64,000 bases of DNA from Pohlia nutans (Eukaryota; Streptophyta; Bryopsida; Bryales; Mniaceae), in assembly GCA_022496805.1 (NCBI GenBank), contig CM040090.1, forward strand, positions 4,396,001-4,460,000, written 5' to 3'. Position numbers and translations under genes: made by a program. Position 1 is the stretch's first letter; every line of letters starts with the position of its first letter. The notes under the pieces are model-generated. The model made no database searches. It was given only the letters and a program-made list of their open reading frames with translations, and had not been told where the DNA came from. Shown piece after piece: positions 1-11,300 of this stretch.

Positions 1-697
1 TGTCTCCATAGTGCAAAGGGGGACTTGAAGATTGTTACTCCAAACATTTTGCTCATATTTTTTTCCATGTAGATAACTAAATTGGGTACGCTCATGCAAA
101 ATTTTAGAGACTCATTACGCGTTTCAAACCTTCATTCAAATTAATTTCCGGAAGAAGGTATAAAAATGGCAATTTGGTGAAACATGCATCACATTAATTG
201 TATTTGATTTTTGGAAAAAATGAACGGTGATTAGGTACCTCTATGATTTTATAAATTTTAGGCGAAATTATTTTTAAAAAATCTCAAAATCTCAAATTTT
301 GACAAATTTCGAAAGAAAAAAATGTGAAATTACAAAAAACCGTGGAGGTTGCTGTTCTTTATTTTGGAGGCTGCCCTTGTCAAGCCAAGAATATAATCAA
401 CATGGGTCACTTCAAATTCTGAGCTTAAATGTGGTGAAGAGCATGTCTCCAAAAAAAATTTGAAAAAATGATTATAATAAAAAGTTTTTTTCTGCCCCAG
501 TTGGGCTTGAAATCAAAAATTTCAATAAAAAAATTATAAAATCCGAATTTGACTTTGTAATTTTTACCACACACACCTTGTATGTATGACCACGCCCACG
601 CCAAATTATAGTCTAAAATTCGTAATTTAGACCTTCCATCTAAGCTGCCCGAAACAGCAAAAAGCCATTTTGGCTTTTAAGGGCCTTTAGGGGTTAA
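1..697. mobile_element. right part of a TTAA-type MITE, cut by the window edge
   Basis: Only one end is visible: CCTTTAGGGG followed by TTAA at 694-697, which matches the 3' terminus of the other TTAA elements in this window. Near that end, GCTGCCCGAAACAGC resembles the subterminal segment of the A family (2810-3358 and 26505-27052). The left terminus would lie upstream of base 1, so length and family are uncertain. The element abuts a Tc1-type transposase remnant and probably inserted into it. Confidence 0.5.
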
Positions 698-699
698 TC

Positions 700-1560
700 G
701 TCATTTGAGAATTTCCCATAAAGGTTCTTTCAGATTCAAATCCGGCGATTCAGTAGGTTAAGGTAGAAAAGTAAAACATTGTTGCGATAACCACTCTTGA
801 AACATCTTAGTGGTATAAATGTGATCACTGCCATGTTGTAAAATAACAAGAGAAGGGTCTAAGTCAAACTTCTGAATTGTCCTATCAACAATTTGCTCTA
901 AAATTTCTCGGTAACAATGTTGGTTTATGCAACCCTCTACTTTGCATTACCAATCTTGGTCCATGAATGCACATACTTCTCCAAATCGCAATCCCCCCAC
1001 CAATTGTTACTTTATTGTCTGAGTAACCATTTCTGACGGATACTTCTTCGGATCATGTGTTCAACACCAAGGCATTCTATTTGAACAAAATCAGTTGATT
1101 TTAAACTCATATGAAAAGATTACTCGACTCCAATCATCTACTGTTCAATTTTGGTGTAGTCTTGCAAACTTCTAAACATGCCTTGACATTTTTGCTAGAA
1201 AGTTGTGGCTTCTTCTTCTTCACTTGTGCACATAAACCATCTCTTCGAAGTGCACGCCTTGTAGTTTGAGCACTCACTTCTAATCCAAAGTCTTTGTGGA
1301 CTTGTCTTGCTGCATTTAGAATAATACCTAATCTTCTTCTAGTCAATTCTAACACACATGATCATTCCATCACTCTAGTCATTAACCGTGGCCTACCTCT
1401 ACGTGTTGGAAAGATGTGTTTGTCGAAAGTTATGCACACATCCTACACTAATATACAAAGTTCTTGCAATTTTTCCATGCGGACACCCTCTTTGAAGCAT
1501 AGAAACTATATTCTCTTGTTATCAAGTTAATGCTTTCGCCATCTTCTCTTTTAATAAAGA
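700..1560 (-). pseudogene. decayed Tc1-type transposase
   Basis: Read on the minus strand, this is a broken Tc1/mariner transposase. About 1355-1134 gives an open stretch that looks like the second helix-turn-helix and linker (VSAQTTRRALRRDGLCAQV, then KKKKPQLSS). About 1120-1090 gives DDWSRVIFSYEFKI, near the first catalytic Asp block. About 1010-985 gives a GGGIAIW-like segment, where the family has GGGSVMVWG. Positions 848-782 give ILQHGSDHIYTTKMFQEWL, the diverged second catalytic block, in which the expected DNDPKHT is altered. Positions 753-700 give ESPDLNLKEPLWEILK, the classic C-terminal SPDLNPIE.LW.ILK motif. Several stops and frameshifts separate the pieces, so it is not functional. 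Plant mariner-like transposases normally read differently after SPD.N, so the Tc1-type ending is unusual. Confidence 0.75.
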
Positions 1561-1690
1561 AGGCCTTCACAATGAAAACACTTGTGCACACAGATGCAAG
1601 ACAACTAATAGTGTAAAGCTCTAAAAGTACAAGCTGAAGTTCAACTCCCATCATATGCAAACTCACTCTCTAACCATGTAGTTCCAAATG

Positions 1691-2809
1691 TACACATTGC
1701 CATGTGTATGACCTACTAGAACTAGTAGTCAACGTCAAATAAAAGCTCACGTGACTTTAATTAGTGACCTCACACTAGTCAATTTTCACGTAGAGGTGTT
1801 CAAATTTCAGATTCATAAACATCTGATCAGTTTTGAAGGCACTGCAGTAGTACCTTTGTTTTTTTTTTAGCATTGCCATCTAGATGACATGCTACAACAA
1901 TCATGTATTAGTGGTACATAATAAGTTACGGTGCATGGGAAGTGGGGTACACATTCATTGCATACAGTATTACTAGACCTTGATAATGATTTCACCTGTG
2001 AAGATCATTGCAAGCTAAGGTGCTCTGTTTTTTTCGGTTATTGCAGAAATGCAAAAGTGGCGACATAAAATAAAAAGTTGTAGCCAAATATATTGATATT
2101 CATCCACATAGAACTAACTTTTCATCCACATAGTTGAATGACTTTCATTGAAATTGGCAATTTCATCCACTGTTTTCAAATTTTGGAACAATCTAGCATC
2201 TTCATCCACTTATTTCTTCAAATTTTTCCTAACCGCTTGGTGCATGCCAATTATTTTTGGTGCATTTTGGCATTTAAATGCCTAAAATAATCAATGAGAC
2301 ACTAGTAATATCAATTATACTGCAAATTTCAAACATCCAGTTGTTCCTCGTGTGAAGATCATTGCAACTAACCTTCCACACCATATGCTGCAGTGCATAC
2401 AAGAGGAGAAAGATTGCAAATGAGAGGAAGTCACTTAAATTCTTTACTTGGAGGCCAGGGTTGGCAGAAAATATTTCTAAAACTAAATTCTACAATTTTT
2501 GGAAAGTTATTTTTGTAGAAATGTTCTTTCAAAAAATATATTTTTTGTATGGTGAAAAAGAAAATTTTAAAGATATTCATGAATATTCCACTTGTCAAAC
2601 CTTATTTCTTGAAAAATAATTATACTTGGTACAGATGTGCAAACCTTGCCCTTCACCTATGATACTCAATTACTCTCAACCCTCTCTAATGACACACTCT
2701 ACAATTACACATTCCCAGTACAATCTTCCGCAAGATGTATACAACCCCCAGTTGTAACATTTTGAAGAATTGAGTTCCATGGATTTTAGTGATTCAATTG
2801 TGCAGGTAC
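1691..2809. other. AT-rich intergenic DNA, no feature seen
   Basis: No coding, RNA or terminal-repeat signature is visible. The ORF-like stretch near 2362-2619 has no recognisable domain, no splice context and low-complexity A/T codon use. Confidence 0.5.
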
Positions 2810-3358
2810 TTAACCCCTAAGTGACGGATCAACCATTTTATGGTCTCTGCCCTTTTTTTATGAGCTGCCCGAAATAGAAAAAACATTTTCATAGAAAATA
2901 AAAAATATTTTTAAATAGGTAATCAAGTCTACTTTCCAACCCAATGTGAATCATGTCAATCCGAGTTAAACTCCACCCGGGAGAAATTTTTAAAGAAAAA
3001 CACTTCTACATTGTCTAGTGTTAGAAAACTTATTATTTGGGGAAAGTAATGATGTTCTCTCCGTTGAAAAATTTGCAATTTTTGATTTTATTATAGAACG
3101 TCTAGTTTTAACAAATCATACAAAATTTCAAATTCTAAAAATAAAATTTGTGATTCTTATAAATATTTAAAGTTAAATGCTTCTAAATTCATTATGAGAT
3201 GATAAAAAGCTATTTTTTGATATTTGACCGTACGGAAAATTACTAAACATCAAGCTCCTCATTTTCTCTTTTGGACCAAACTTCATCAAAGTTGAAAAAG
3301 TAATTTTTTATAACACATTTATGTTTTTCACTTACCCCCTCCGTCATTTAGGGGTTAA
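2810..3358. mobile_element. TTAA MITE, family A copy 1
   Basis: About 549 bp bounded by TTAACCCCTAAGTGACGGA at the left and TCCGTCATTTAGGGGTTAA at the right. The inverted repeat is nearly perfect over 19 bp including the TTAA. The inside is AT-rich with no ORF. Subterminal GAGCTGCCCGAAAT and the CTCCACCCGGGAGAAATT block recur in opposite orientation in 26505-27052, so this is a dispersed family. Confidence 0.85.
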
Positions 3359-3532
3359 GAAACGTCAAATTGCACAGATTTTATTTATTTATTTTAAAAC
3401 CGTTACTATCCTAAGTATAAGTAAAATTTATGTAATAGACAATTCAACATGGACGTGTCAATTAATCAATTTTTATAAAATTGATTGTAATTAAAAAAAT
3501 TGATTGACAGTTGTACAATGGCTAATTTGTAC

Positions 3533-3802
3533 CTTGGGGGTGCACTCTACACTATGTTTGAGAATCACGTGCGTTCATGACCCCTTCTAAAAAACCCCTT
3601 GTATACGAGAGGTTATATGTCTAAATACCTTTGTATACAGATGTAATCAGTTTTAAATATATGTTTAGTGTAAGTATACGTGAATATTTTCAGTTCTAAA
3701 TGTGTTTATTGTATGTATACGCAACACGGTAGTGTTCAAATTAATACCCCTTTTGTGCACTCACATATACTCATACATGTTTAGTACAGTGCACCCCCCG
3801 AG
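3533..3802. mobile_element. hAT-like MITE, family G copy 2
   Basis: A 270-bp element with left end CTTGGGGGTGCACT and right end AGTGCACCCCCCGAG. It is flanked on both sides by the identical 8-mer ATTTGTAC (3525-3532 and 3803-3810). An 8-bp target duplication is the hallmark of hAT elements. There is no coding capacity. The same ends occur at 41490-41786 and 42541-44353. Confidence 0.88.
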
Positions 3803-3810
3803 ATTTGTAC

Positions 3811-4514
3811 CTATGAACATGAGAATTTGTCAAAATCTAATTACAATCTAATCTATTTTATAAAATTTGGTTAGGAGACATCCTCATATTGAATTCATAA
3901 CATTCTTAAGCAGGTTAGAGAAGGCACCTTTTCCTAGCGTAGTCACCCAAAAGAGTCACCCGAAAGAATCACCCTTGACCCAAACATCTTGACCACCGTA
4001 TTTTGAATGGCTTAAGCTTGACATGCTTTTATTCCAGAATCAAGGCCAATTCTTTTGAGTATTGGGCCAGGAAAAGGGTGGTAGTCAAAGTTGCTTAAGA
4101 ATATTAAGTTGTTTGTAAGATAAATTCTATTTAGAATAGCCATGTTCTTTTTTTAAAACAGCAAGTGCAATCTGATGTTTTATAAATACTTCAAAAATCC
4201 TATCTTTAAAATCCATCACCAATATCTTTCAATTAAATATTATGTAATGAAAAATATGATCATAAAAAGGACATTTTGTTTTTTAAAGTAAAATTTGATA
4301 TAATTTGGATGGAACTTGAATTTTGATAAAGTTTGGATGGAAATTGCACAAGGATAAATGTTGATTACGCATCACAAAGAATGCCAAATATTTTTGACAT
4401 TGAAATAAATTCTTTGTAAGTTTGCAAACCAGGGATCACACACATCTTGTCGAGGACTATACACTCAACTATCTAAAAGCATCTTTGGTACATCACTAGA
4501 AAAAGGTAATAGAG
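3811..4514. other. AT-rich intergenic DNA, no feature seen
   Basis: No coding or repeat structure could be supported here. Confidence 0.4.
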
Positions 4515-4807
4515 TTAACCAAAAAGAAGGCCATGGAACCTCCCTTTTCAACCTCCTTCTAACCTCTTTTTTCAGCTATAGTTGGGTTGAATAGTGTTGT
4601 GTCATAACTTGTCCCCTTGTGGGCCATGGGCTTGGAGCTTTGGTAGGAGGTGTGGGAGTCATTACGAGGTGAGGAGAATAATGGCAGTGGCTTGCTTTAA
4701 ATTGTCTCCCAACTCATCGTGAACTAGTTTTTGATCTATTTATATTTCCATATGAGTTCAAGAGGAGTTTGCTAAAACTTTCCTCTTTGAGCTGACTTTT
4801 CGGTTAA
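4515..4807. mobile_element. TTAA-bounded MITE, family B copy 1
   Basis: About 293 bp. The left end is GAGTTAACCAAAAAG and the right end CTTTTCGGTTAACTC, giving a 15-bp inverted repeat with one mismatch around a TTAA. Closely related copies are at 26236-27072 (split by an A element) and 51359-51631. There is no ORF. Confidence 0.8.
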
Positions 4808-5203
4808 CTCTAATATAAATGAAAAATGTGCCTTGCACGCACATTCCTCATTTTTATTTCCCTATTAAAATGTGATTACACATCCCATGTATATATTTGC
4901 AATTTTTCATGTTGTAAATATATATGTACGTGAATAAGCATACTCAAATTTAGAGTACTATAAAAACATGAGTGTGAAGTATTTGAGTTCATGAATAAAA
5001 GGAGTATATAATAATTTCTCCCTTTTATCCTATGTAACCAATTCCCAAGGTTAGAACCACACATGAAGACCATTCATTTGCACAAAAGAAAATAAACTCA
5101 TTGTACAATCGACTCTCCTTTTTTGTTACCTCGTTTATTGTTATTCTATTCTAAATGTTACAGTGTTCATACTATGTGGTTTGGTCAGTAGGTGATGATA
5201 AAT

Positions 5204-5509
5204 GCCATCACCATTACAAACTTGGTAAGTCATGTTTTTGCAATATTTCACGTATGTTGTTGAGATAAACAATGGTGATTACATTTGACATTTGTTTTAT
5301 GTATGTTTATTGTATAAAAACGTACGAACAACATATTACAAACATGAAAAAACACATCATGACAAAATTTACATGTTTGTGATATGTCCTTTGTACGTTT
5401 CTTTTATGACAAACATACGTAAAACATATGTCGAACGTAATCACCCCTGTTCATCTCAACATACATAAAACATTGCAAAAACATGACTTGCCAAGTTTGT
5501 GATGACGGT
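5204..5509. repeat. foldback inverted repeat FB4
   Basis: Two imperfect arms of about 140 bp. The left arm starts CCATCACCATTACAAACTTG and the right arm ends CAAGTTTGTGATGACGG. Both carry matching AAAACATTGCAAAAACATGA-like segments. This is a foldback MITE by form. No clear target duplication could be fixed. Confidence 0.7.
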
Positions 5510-5667
5510 CTATATGGTTTAGGTACCAATAGTACATAACTGCAGAAACAGATAAACTCATACAATACTATTGAATATTGATTGTGCCCCTAGTCCCTAG
5601 CCTACATTATTAAAGGAAGATAATTAGTAAAATAATGCTCATTTAAAAAAGAAAATTCATAACCAAA

Positions 5668-5711
5668 TTCAAGATTAGATTCAAGATTAAATTCAAGATT
5701 AAATTCAAGAA
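5668..5711. repeat. short tandem repeat, about 12-13 bp unit
   Basis: Four consecutive copies of ATTCAAGATTAA or close variants. The surrounding 5510-6294 is AT-rich and holds nothing else that I can support. Confidence 0.75.
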
Positions 5712-6294
5712 TAACCACAAATAACAAGAAGATTCACATAAGTTACTTCAAACTAATGTAGTATATTAAGCTATTTTCATTCACCATGCATGATAAGATA
5801 TATGTTTGCCCACTTGCTTAGTCAAACTTGTCATTAATAAAGATACATGACAACATTAGTTGTTTAGATGAGACTTTGCACTTGTATCTTGCTCAAAAAA
5901 ACAATGATACTAGTGATTTCTAGACAAAGTGTCTTGCAATCGAGAAGGAAGGAGCTTTAGCTATACACTCGGCTATACATTCTACTTGTCGACAAACCGA
6001 CATTCTTTCATACTTTCAACCTTCTCAATGAATATATGTTATCTTTCATAAGCCTCATTTGGTTTATTGTTCCTTTCGTAAATGTTGTGATTCAAAAATA
6101 CACCCTCCTTTCCGATTATTTGTGATAACTATCTAAATATTATGAATCTCTTACTCTAAGTAGAGGCCTATCAATGAAGGAGGGTCAATTGTAAATTATG
6201 CCATGTTAGGGGCACATTAAATCATAAATGACACTACTTACACTTTAGTGGAACACTAAATTATAGATGACACTAAACATATTTTGATGGCACC

Positions 6295-6876
6295 TTAACC
6301 ACTAATTGCCCAACCGTCCATCTTTTGGACGATGTACACATTTCATCCATGTTTTCTCTTCGGTCATTCATTTTTTGCAATGAAAAAAAATACTACAAAA
6401 AAATTCTATGGCAAGATAGCTTCATGCATATATGATTGGATTAGAAAGGGGGTGATTTGTGAAATTTTTATGCCTCATTTCATGTTGTAGTGATTCACCG
6501 AACATTTCAAAGATTTTAGTCTGAATGTGCTCTTGAAAAAATAACCTCATGAAATTAAGCAACCCAAAAATCTCCAAAAATCACTACATTTAGAGTATAA
6601 CATTTCAACCCCTCACAACAAATTTCATCCACAAATTGTCAATATCTTACTTGTAATTGAATTACAAAACATTTCTGAATTTCAAGTTTCAAATTTTATA
6701 CAAAAATATTGATGATAGCAATGCATAGATCTAACCGTATGGATAGAATCCAAAATTTAGAATGTACAACTTTTATTCGTACATCAAATTCAAAATATCC
6801 CTCTTTTTTTCATTTTATAACTCATCCTAGCAAAATTGCCGAATTTGGAAAGGGATGAGGACATTTAGGGAGTTAA
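6295..6876. mobile_element. TTAA MITE, family C copy 1
   Basis: About 582 bp running from TTAACCACTAATTGC to ACATTTAGGGAGTTAA. The subterminal region CCGTCCATCTTTTGGACGATG forms a small hairpin. The inside matches 50574-51150 and 16875-17460, including the segment ATAGATCTAACCGTATGGAT. Its right TTAA (6873-6876) is also the left TTAA of the next element. Confidence 0.8.
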
Positions 6877-7103
6877 CCTTTAAAGGTCCAAAGAGCCCTT
6901 TCCGACTAGTATTATACACAATATTCCATTGTATTTGGCATACTTTCACACCTCCTATGGGTTTAAGATCAATGTGAAGTTAAAATTCACGTCAACATGA
7001 TTTTAATGAGCTCTTGGGGTCTCAATTTGAAACTTTCTATTTACAACAAATGTCAAATATACGCCAACGTATATACTATCCACATCAGCCCGTTAAGGGT
7101 TAA
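6873..7103. mobile_element. TTAA MITE, family D copy 1 (uninterrupted)
   Basis: A 231-bp element running from TTAACCTTTAAAGGTCC to CCGTTAAGGGTTAA. This copy is intact and holds the empty site CTATGGGTTTAAGATCAA, where the related copy 7139-7950 carries an inserted element. Confidence 0.82.
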
Positions 7104-7138
7104 ATCATTGACGACAGTAAATACAGTTTGGCATCACA

Positions 7139-7950
7139 TTAACCCTTAAAGGTCTAGGAACCCGATTCGACCAATATTGTACAACAATATTTCATTGTAT
7201 TTGGCATGGTTCTACACCTCCTATGGGTTTAACCCCCTAAAGGATCAGGGGGGTGTTGAACTTAGCTCTTGTTTTCTTGACTAGCTCTTGCAGCAAGCTC
7301 AATTCCTCACTAGTATGGGATAATTTTGACGATCGGTACTGTTGAAGTTTAAGAATACTTACTTAGCTTTTTTATGAAAAAAAGGTGAACAAAATCGCAT
7401 AATTTTTGAGAAAATGCCACCAATAAGATTGATGGAACTTGTTTGGGGTATTTTGTACACATGCTGAAATCAAATTGTTCTAAAATGCTCCAAAAATTCT
7501 GAAATATTTACTGTGAGTAGAAATCATCATTTTAAAAATGTGGAAAAAATTTCAAGTCATTTGGAGGTGCAAGGAAGAAGACATGAGGGTCTAAAGTGAC
7601 ACCTAAAAACCCACCGTGCAACTCAAAAAAATCACCAAAAACGACTCACTTGATAAATTTTTGACCAAAAAGTACCTACAGATTTGGCTCCCAGAAAGAG
7701 CCAGAGTCTCTATGTTGCTCATTCTACAATTCAAAGCCCAAGAATCCAAATTTCCTCACTTTCTAGTTCCAAAAGCCCCGTGAGCCTTACGGTCCTTTAG
7801 GGATTAAGATCAAAAGTGAAGTTAAAATTCATGTCGACACAATTTTAACAAGCTATTAAGATCTCAATTTGGTACTTTCTACTTACAACAAATGCCAAAC
7901 ATACGTCAACGTATCTACTATCCCCACGGGATGGGAGCTTCAAGGGTTAA
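7139..7950. mobile_element. TTAA MITE, family D copy 2, split by an E element
   Basis: It starts TTAACCCTTAAAGGTC and ends CTTCAAGGGTTAA. The left 90 bp and right 143 bp align to family D copy 1. A 579-bp E element sits between them, inserted exactly at a TTAA. Confidence 0.85.
7229..7807. mobile_element. TTAA MITE, family E copy 1, nested in D
   Basis: TTAA, then CCCCCTAAAGGATCAGG at the left, and CGGTCCTTTAGGGA followed by TTAA at the right. The flanks CTATGGGT and GATCAA are contiguous in the uninterrupted D copy, separated there by a single TTAA. The insertion therefore duplicated TTAA. A second E copy in opposite orientation lies at 18702-19828. Confidence 0.9.
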
Positions 7951-8344
7951 ACCTTACAATGGATGGTGTTGCCATGTACCCAACTACTCACTATAATCAA
8001 ATACGACATAATATATCCGTACAAACTTCATTCATTTCCAAAGTACCCACGATAATGGTTAATCTCTCTGAAATATCAAGCTAGACTTCCAGTGCCCTTG
8101 ATGCAGGCTTGATATTATGTGATGTGAACTATGTTCCAGATAAATCAAATTGAAGTGGCTTCTGCTCAAAAATGAACACACCAGTAAATGGTGGTGACCT
8201 AAGCATAAGTTTCCGAGGCCATGAGAGTGCACAGTCCAGATAGATGAATGGAAAGTGACAATGCCTGTTGTGGAATGGGAGAGGTACTTGGTCTGTCTAA
8301 ACTACACTACATCTACCAAAGAGATTGTTGAATACAAATGAAAA
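7951..8344. other. 3' flank of the helicase gene
   Basis: Probably holds the helicase 3'UTR. No AATAAA was found on the minus strand within this interval, so the transcript end cannot be placed. Confidence 0.4.
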
Positions 8345-11300
8345 TTAAATAATCGTTAGACCAGGAACATTTCTCAGCCCCATCATGCCAACAGTCTTCC
8401 TCAATAGAGCTGGGGGTTGGGATAGACCCAAAGTAGAGCTATACATGTTTGCCCGTTTCACGAGTGTTGGTTTGTCCCACTTCAGGACTGCGCATGAATT
8501 GTAGTAGCCCAACCATGATTGGTAGGCTTTGCTCTTCAAATCCTCATCGACATATTGAAGAGCTTTGTTCACCTGAAAGGATAATCTCAAAAGTGAGGAC
8601 AATACACTCCTTTAAGAGAATCTTGAAAATTCACTCTTCTACATTGACTTGCATAGACGCTGGCTCAACACGGATTAGTGCGTAACATTCCGACCTTGGC
8701 AAAAAACTGCGCCTATCGATGATCACAAGCATAAGATGCAGCTTCCACAGTTGAACAAAAAAGATCAGAGCTGTAGATATTGACCCTACAACTAATGTTA
8801 GAACTAAAACAAAATAGAAAACTAGGCGAGGGACCCAAACTATGACGAGGTCAGAGTGCAAACCTTCGCTTCAACATCTGAAGAGATCGGCATATCCTTT
8901 GCTTGGGGAATTGTGACGTCGTTCAAAGACCGCAAGAAAACTTCCTCCCAGGGCGTCAACATGAGTAATCCTCGTCCTTCTTTACCAGCTCGACCTGTGC
9001 GGCCAAGCCTATGAACGTACTGCTCTCGTCCTGCTGGAGTTCCGATCTGCAGATATATCGTCCCATGTACTCAATGAAAATGCTCTAATATTGGCAAAGT
9101 AAAGAACCCACGCAACGCAAGGCATACAAGAACACAGAACCCAAATGTGATTTAAGGACGGTACCTGGAGAACCAGCGTAACATCTGGGTAGTCTACACC
9201 TCGAGCTGAAACATCTGACGTAAACATGATAACCCCACCAGGAGACTTGCGGAACTCATCCGATACTTTGTTGCGGAAGGACTGTGACTTCCGGGAGTGA
9301 ATCTCAAGGGTGTTCATGCCAAGTTTCTTGTAGAATTCTGCTAATAGGGCTGTAATTCGTGCTGTCGTACAGAAGACTAGCACCTGTGATGGAACCAATA
9401 AAAACACCAGTTCAAATGAGCAACCACTCTGCAGGCTTTGGGACGAAAAATGTAGAGGATCTCTTTTTCAACCTGATGCTGCACGCTGCAGAACACCTGA
9501 CCTTCTACGAAAACCTCGTTTAACACTTACACCTGGTATTTATCTTTCATCAGTGGAGGAAGAAAAGAAGTTAATTAAGAACAAACCTTGAAGTTGGGGT
9601 CTTGAACAGCATGCTGCTTCAGCAAAGCATAGATAGCTACCAACTGTTTCTCTAAAGGTACGATAAGATACTCTTGTTTCACCTGAAAACAGATGAGGTT
9701 GCCAGAAAAGTCATACTGTTAACATTGCCTATAAATACAAAACTAAAAATCAATGATTGAATGACGAAGAATAAACCGACCCACAAAAGAAGAAGCGTTC
9801 GGAACAGGATGTTTAAGAAAATGAGTTACCATCCAAGGCGTGAATAATTACACATTTGTTTGACATAAATCAGCCCATAGAACGATAGAATAGGAATCTT
9901 TGTTTACTTCAAAGTAAGAATTGTGAAAGTACAAACCTGCACATGAGTGTCCTCGTCATCCTTCCCAACAGTATCAATGTATTTATACTGGCCCTTCATT
10001 GCAATTTTGCAAATGTTTTTCACCTGAATAAATTACCACAGAAGATTTGGGGCTTAGAAAAGTTGTTTATTAGCCTCAGTAATAACAAGCTTTCATGTCC
10101 AAATTAAACCCGTAATAGCTCCTTCTTCAGCGAAGTTACTTAGATATCGTTCTGCAAACGGTGTTGGCCTTTTGACAGCAATGCAAATTTTATTTTAAAG
10201 AAGTTACATATTCATATGTTCCTCGGCACCGACCCTAATTCATGTGAAGCATAGATTAGTTTAATAAAGAAAAAAAAGAGACGCAACACAAAAGCATGAC
10301 AATAAGGGACGCACAAGAGAACCTGATCGGGAACTGTTGCTGAGAACAGGAGTGTTTGCCTCTTGTTTGGCAAAACATCGAGAATAGCAACTAAGCTTTT
10401 TCGAAATCCCATATCCAACAACTGATCGGCTTCGTCAAGGATCAAAACTTTCAAGTTTTGTAATCGCTTCCGCACACTTGGATTCGACTGTATATGATCG
10501 AGTAACCTTCCTGGAGTTCCGACGAGAATCTGCAGCGCAGAGCAGATAAGAATCTAGACGTACAATGTCAACATGACCTGACAAGTCAACGTATCGACAA
10601 GTTCTATGTTCCTTGACGAACTTTCTCTCCATGAACAAGTGCGGAGGCTAAGCAAATTTACTCACTTGGCATGGTGAATTCTCGAGCCTTTTAGTCTCGG
10701 TGGTCATGTTAGTGCCCCCAATGACGATTTGTGTCCCAATATCACGTTGAAATGTAGTCAACATCTTAGCTTCCGTAGCAATCTGAGTGGCCAACTCCCG
10801 AGTCGGAGAAATGGCTAAAACAGTGATTGAACCCTTCATCGACTTTTCTTTGAGAATAGCTTCAATAGATGGCAACTGCAAAATATTGGCAAAGAAAATT
10901 AAGCTTGGAACATTAGAATTCTGTCCTTGAGTGATAATAGCTGTCAAGTTGGTTAAAACAAACGTGGGAATCGAGTCGCTAGAGTGTCAGAAACATGTAC
11001 CAGAAAAGCAACAGTCTTGCCAGTGCCGGTCTTGGCTCTAGCTAGCACGTCGTGTCCTGTCCCACCCAGCACATCGAAATCAGGACGGAGACACCATACA
11101 TGTCGATCAAGCGAACTTTTTAGACAATAATAAACACACAACTTATGAAGAATTCAGTACTCAGAAGTTAAAAACCTTTCAGAATTACGGGCAGTGTCTC
11201 GTTCTGAACCGCTGTCATGGTGTCAAATCCAGCCACCTCATGTAAGGCTTTCAGAGAAAGCGGAGATATCTCAAAGTTATCAAACCTGCCATACGCCAAT

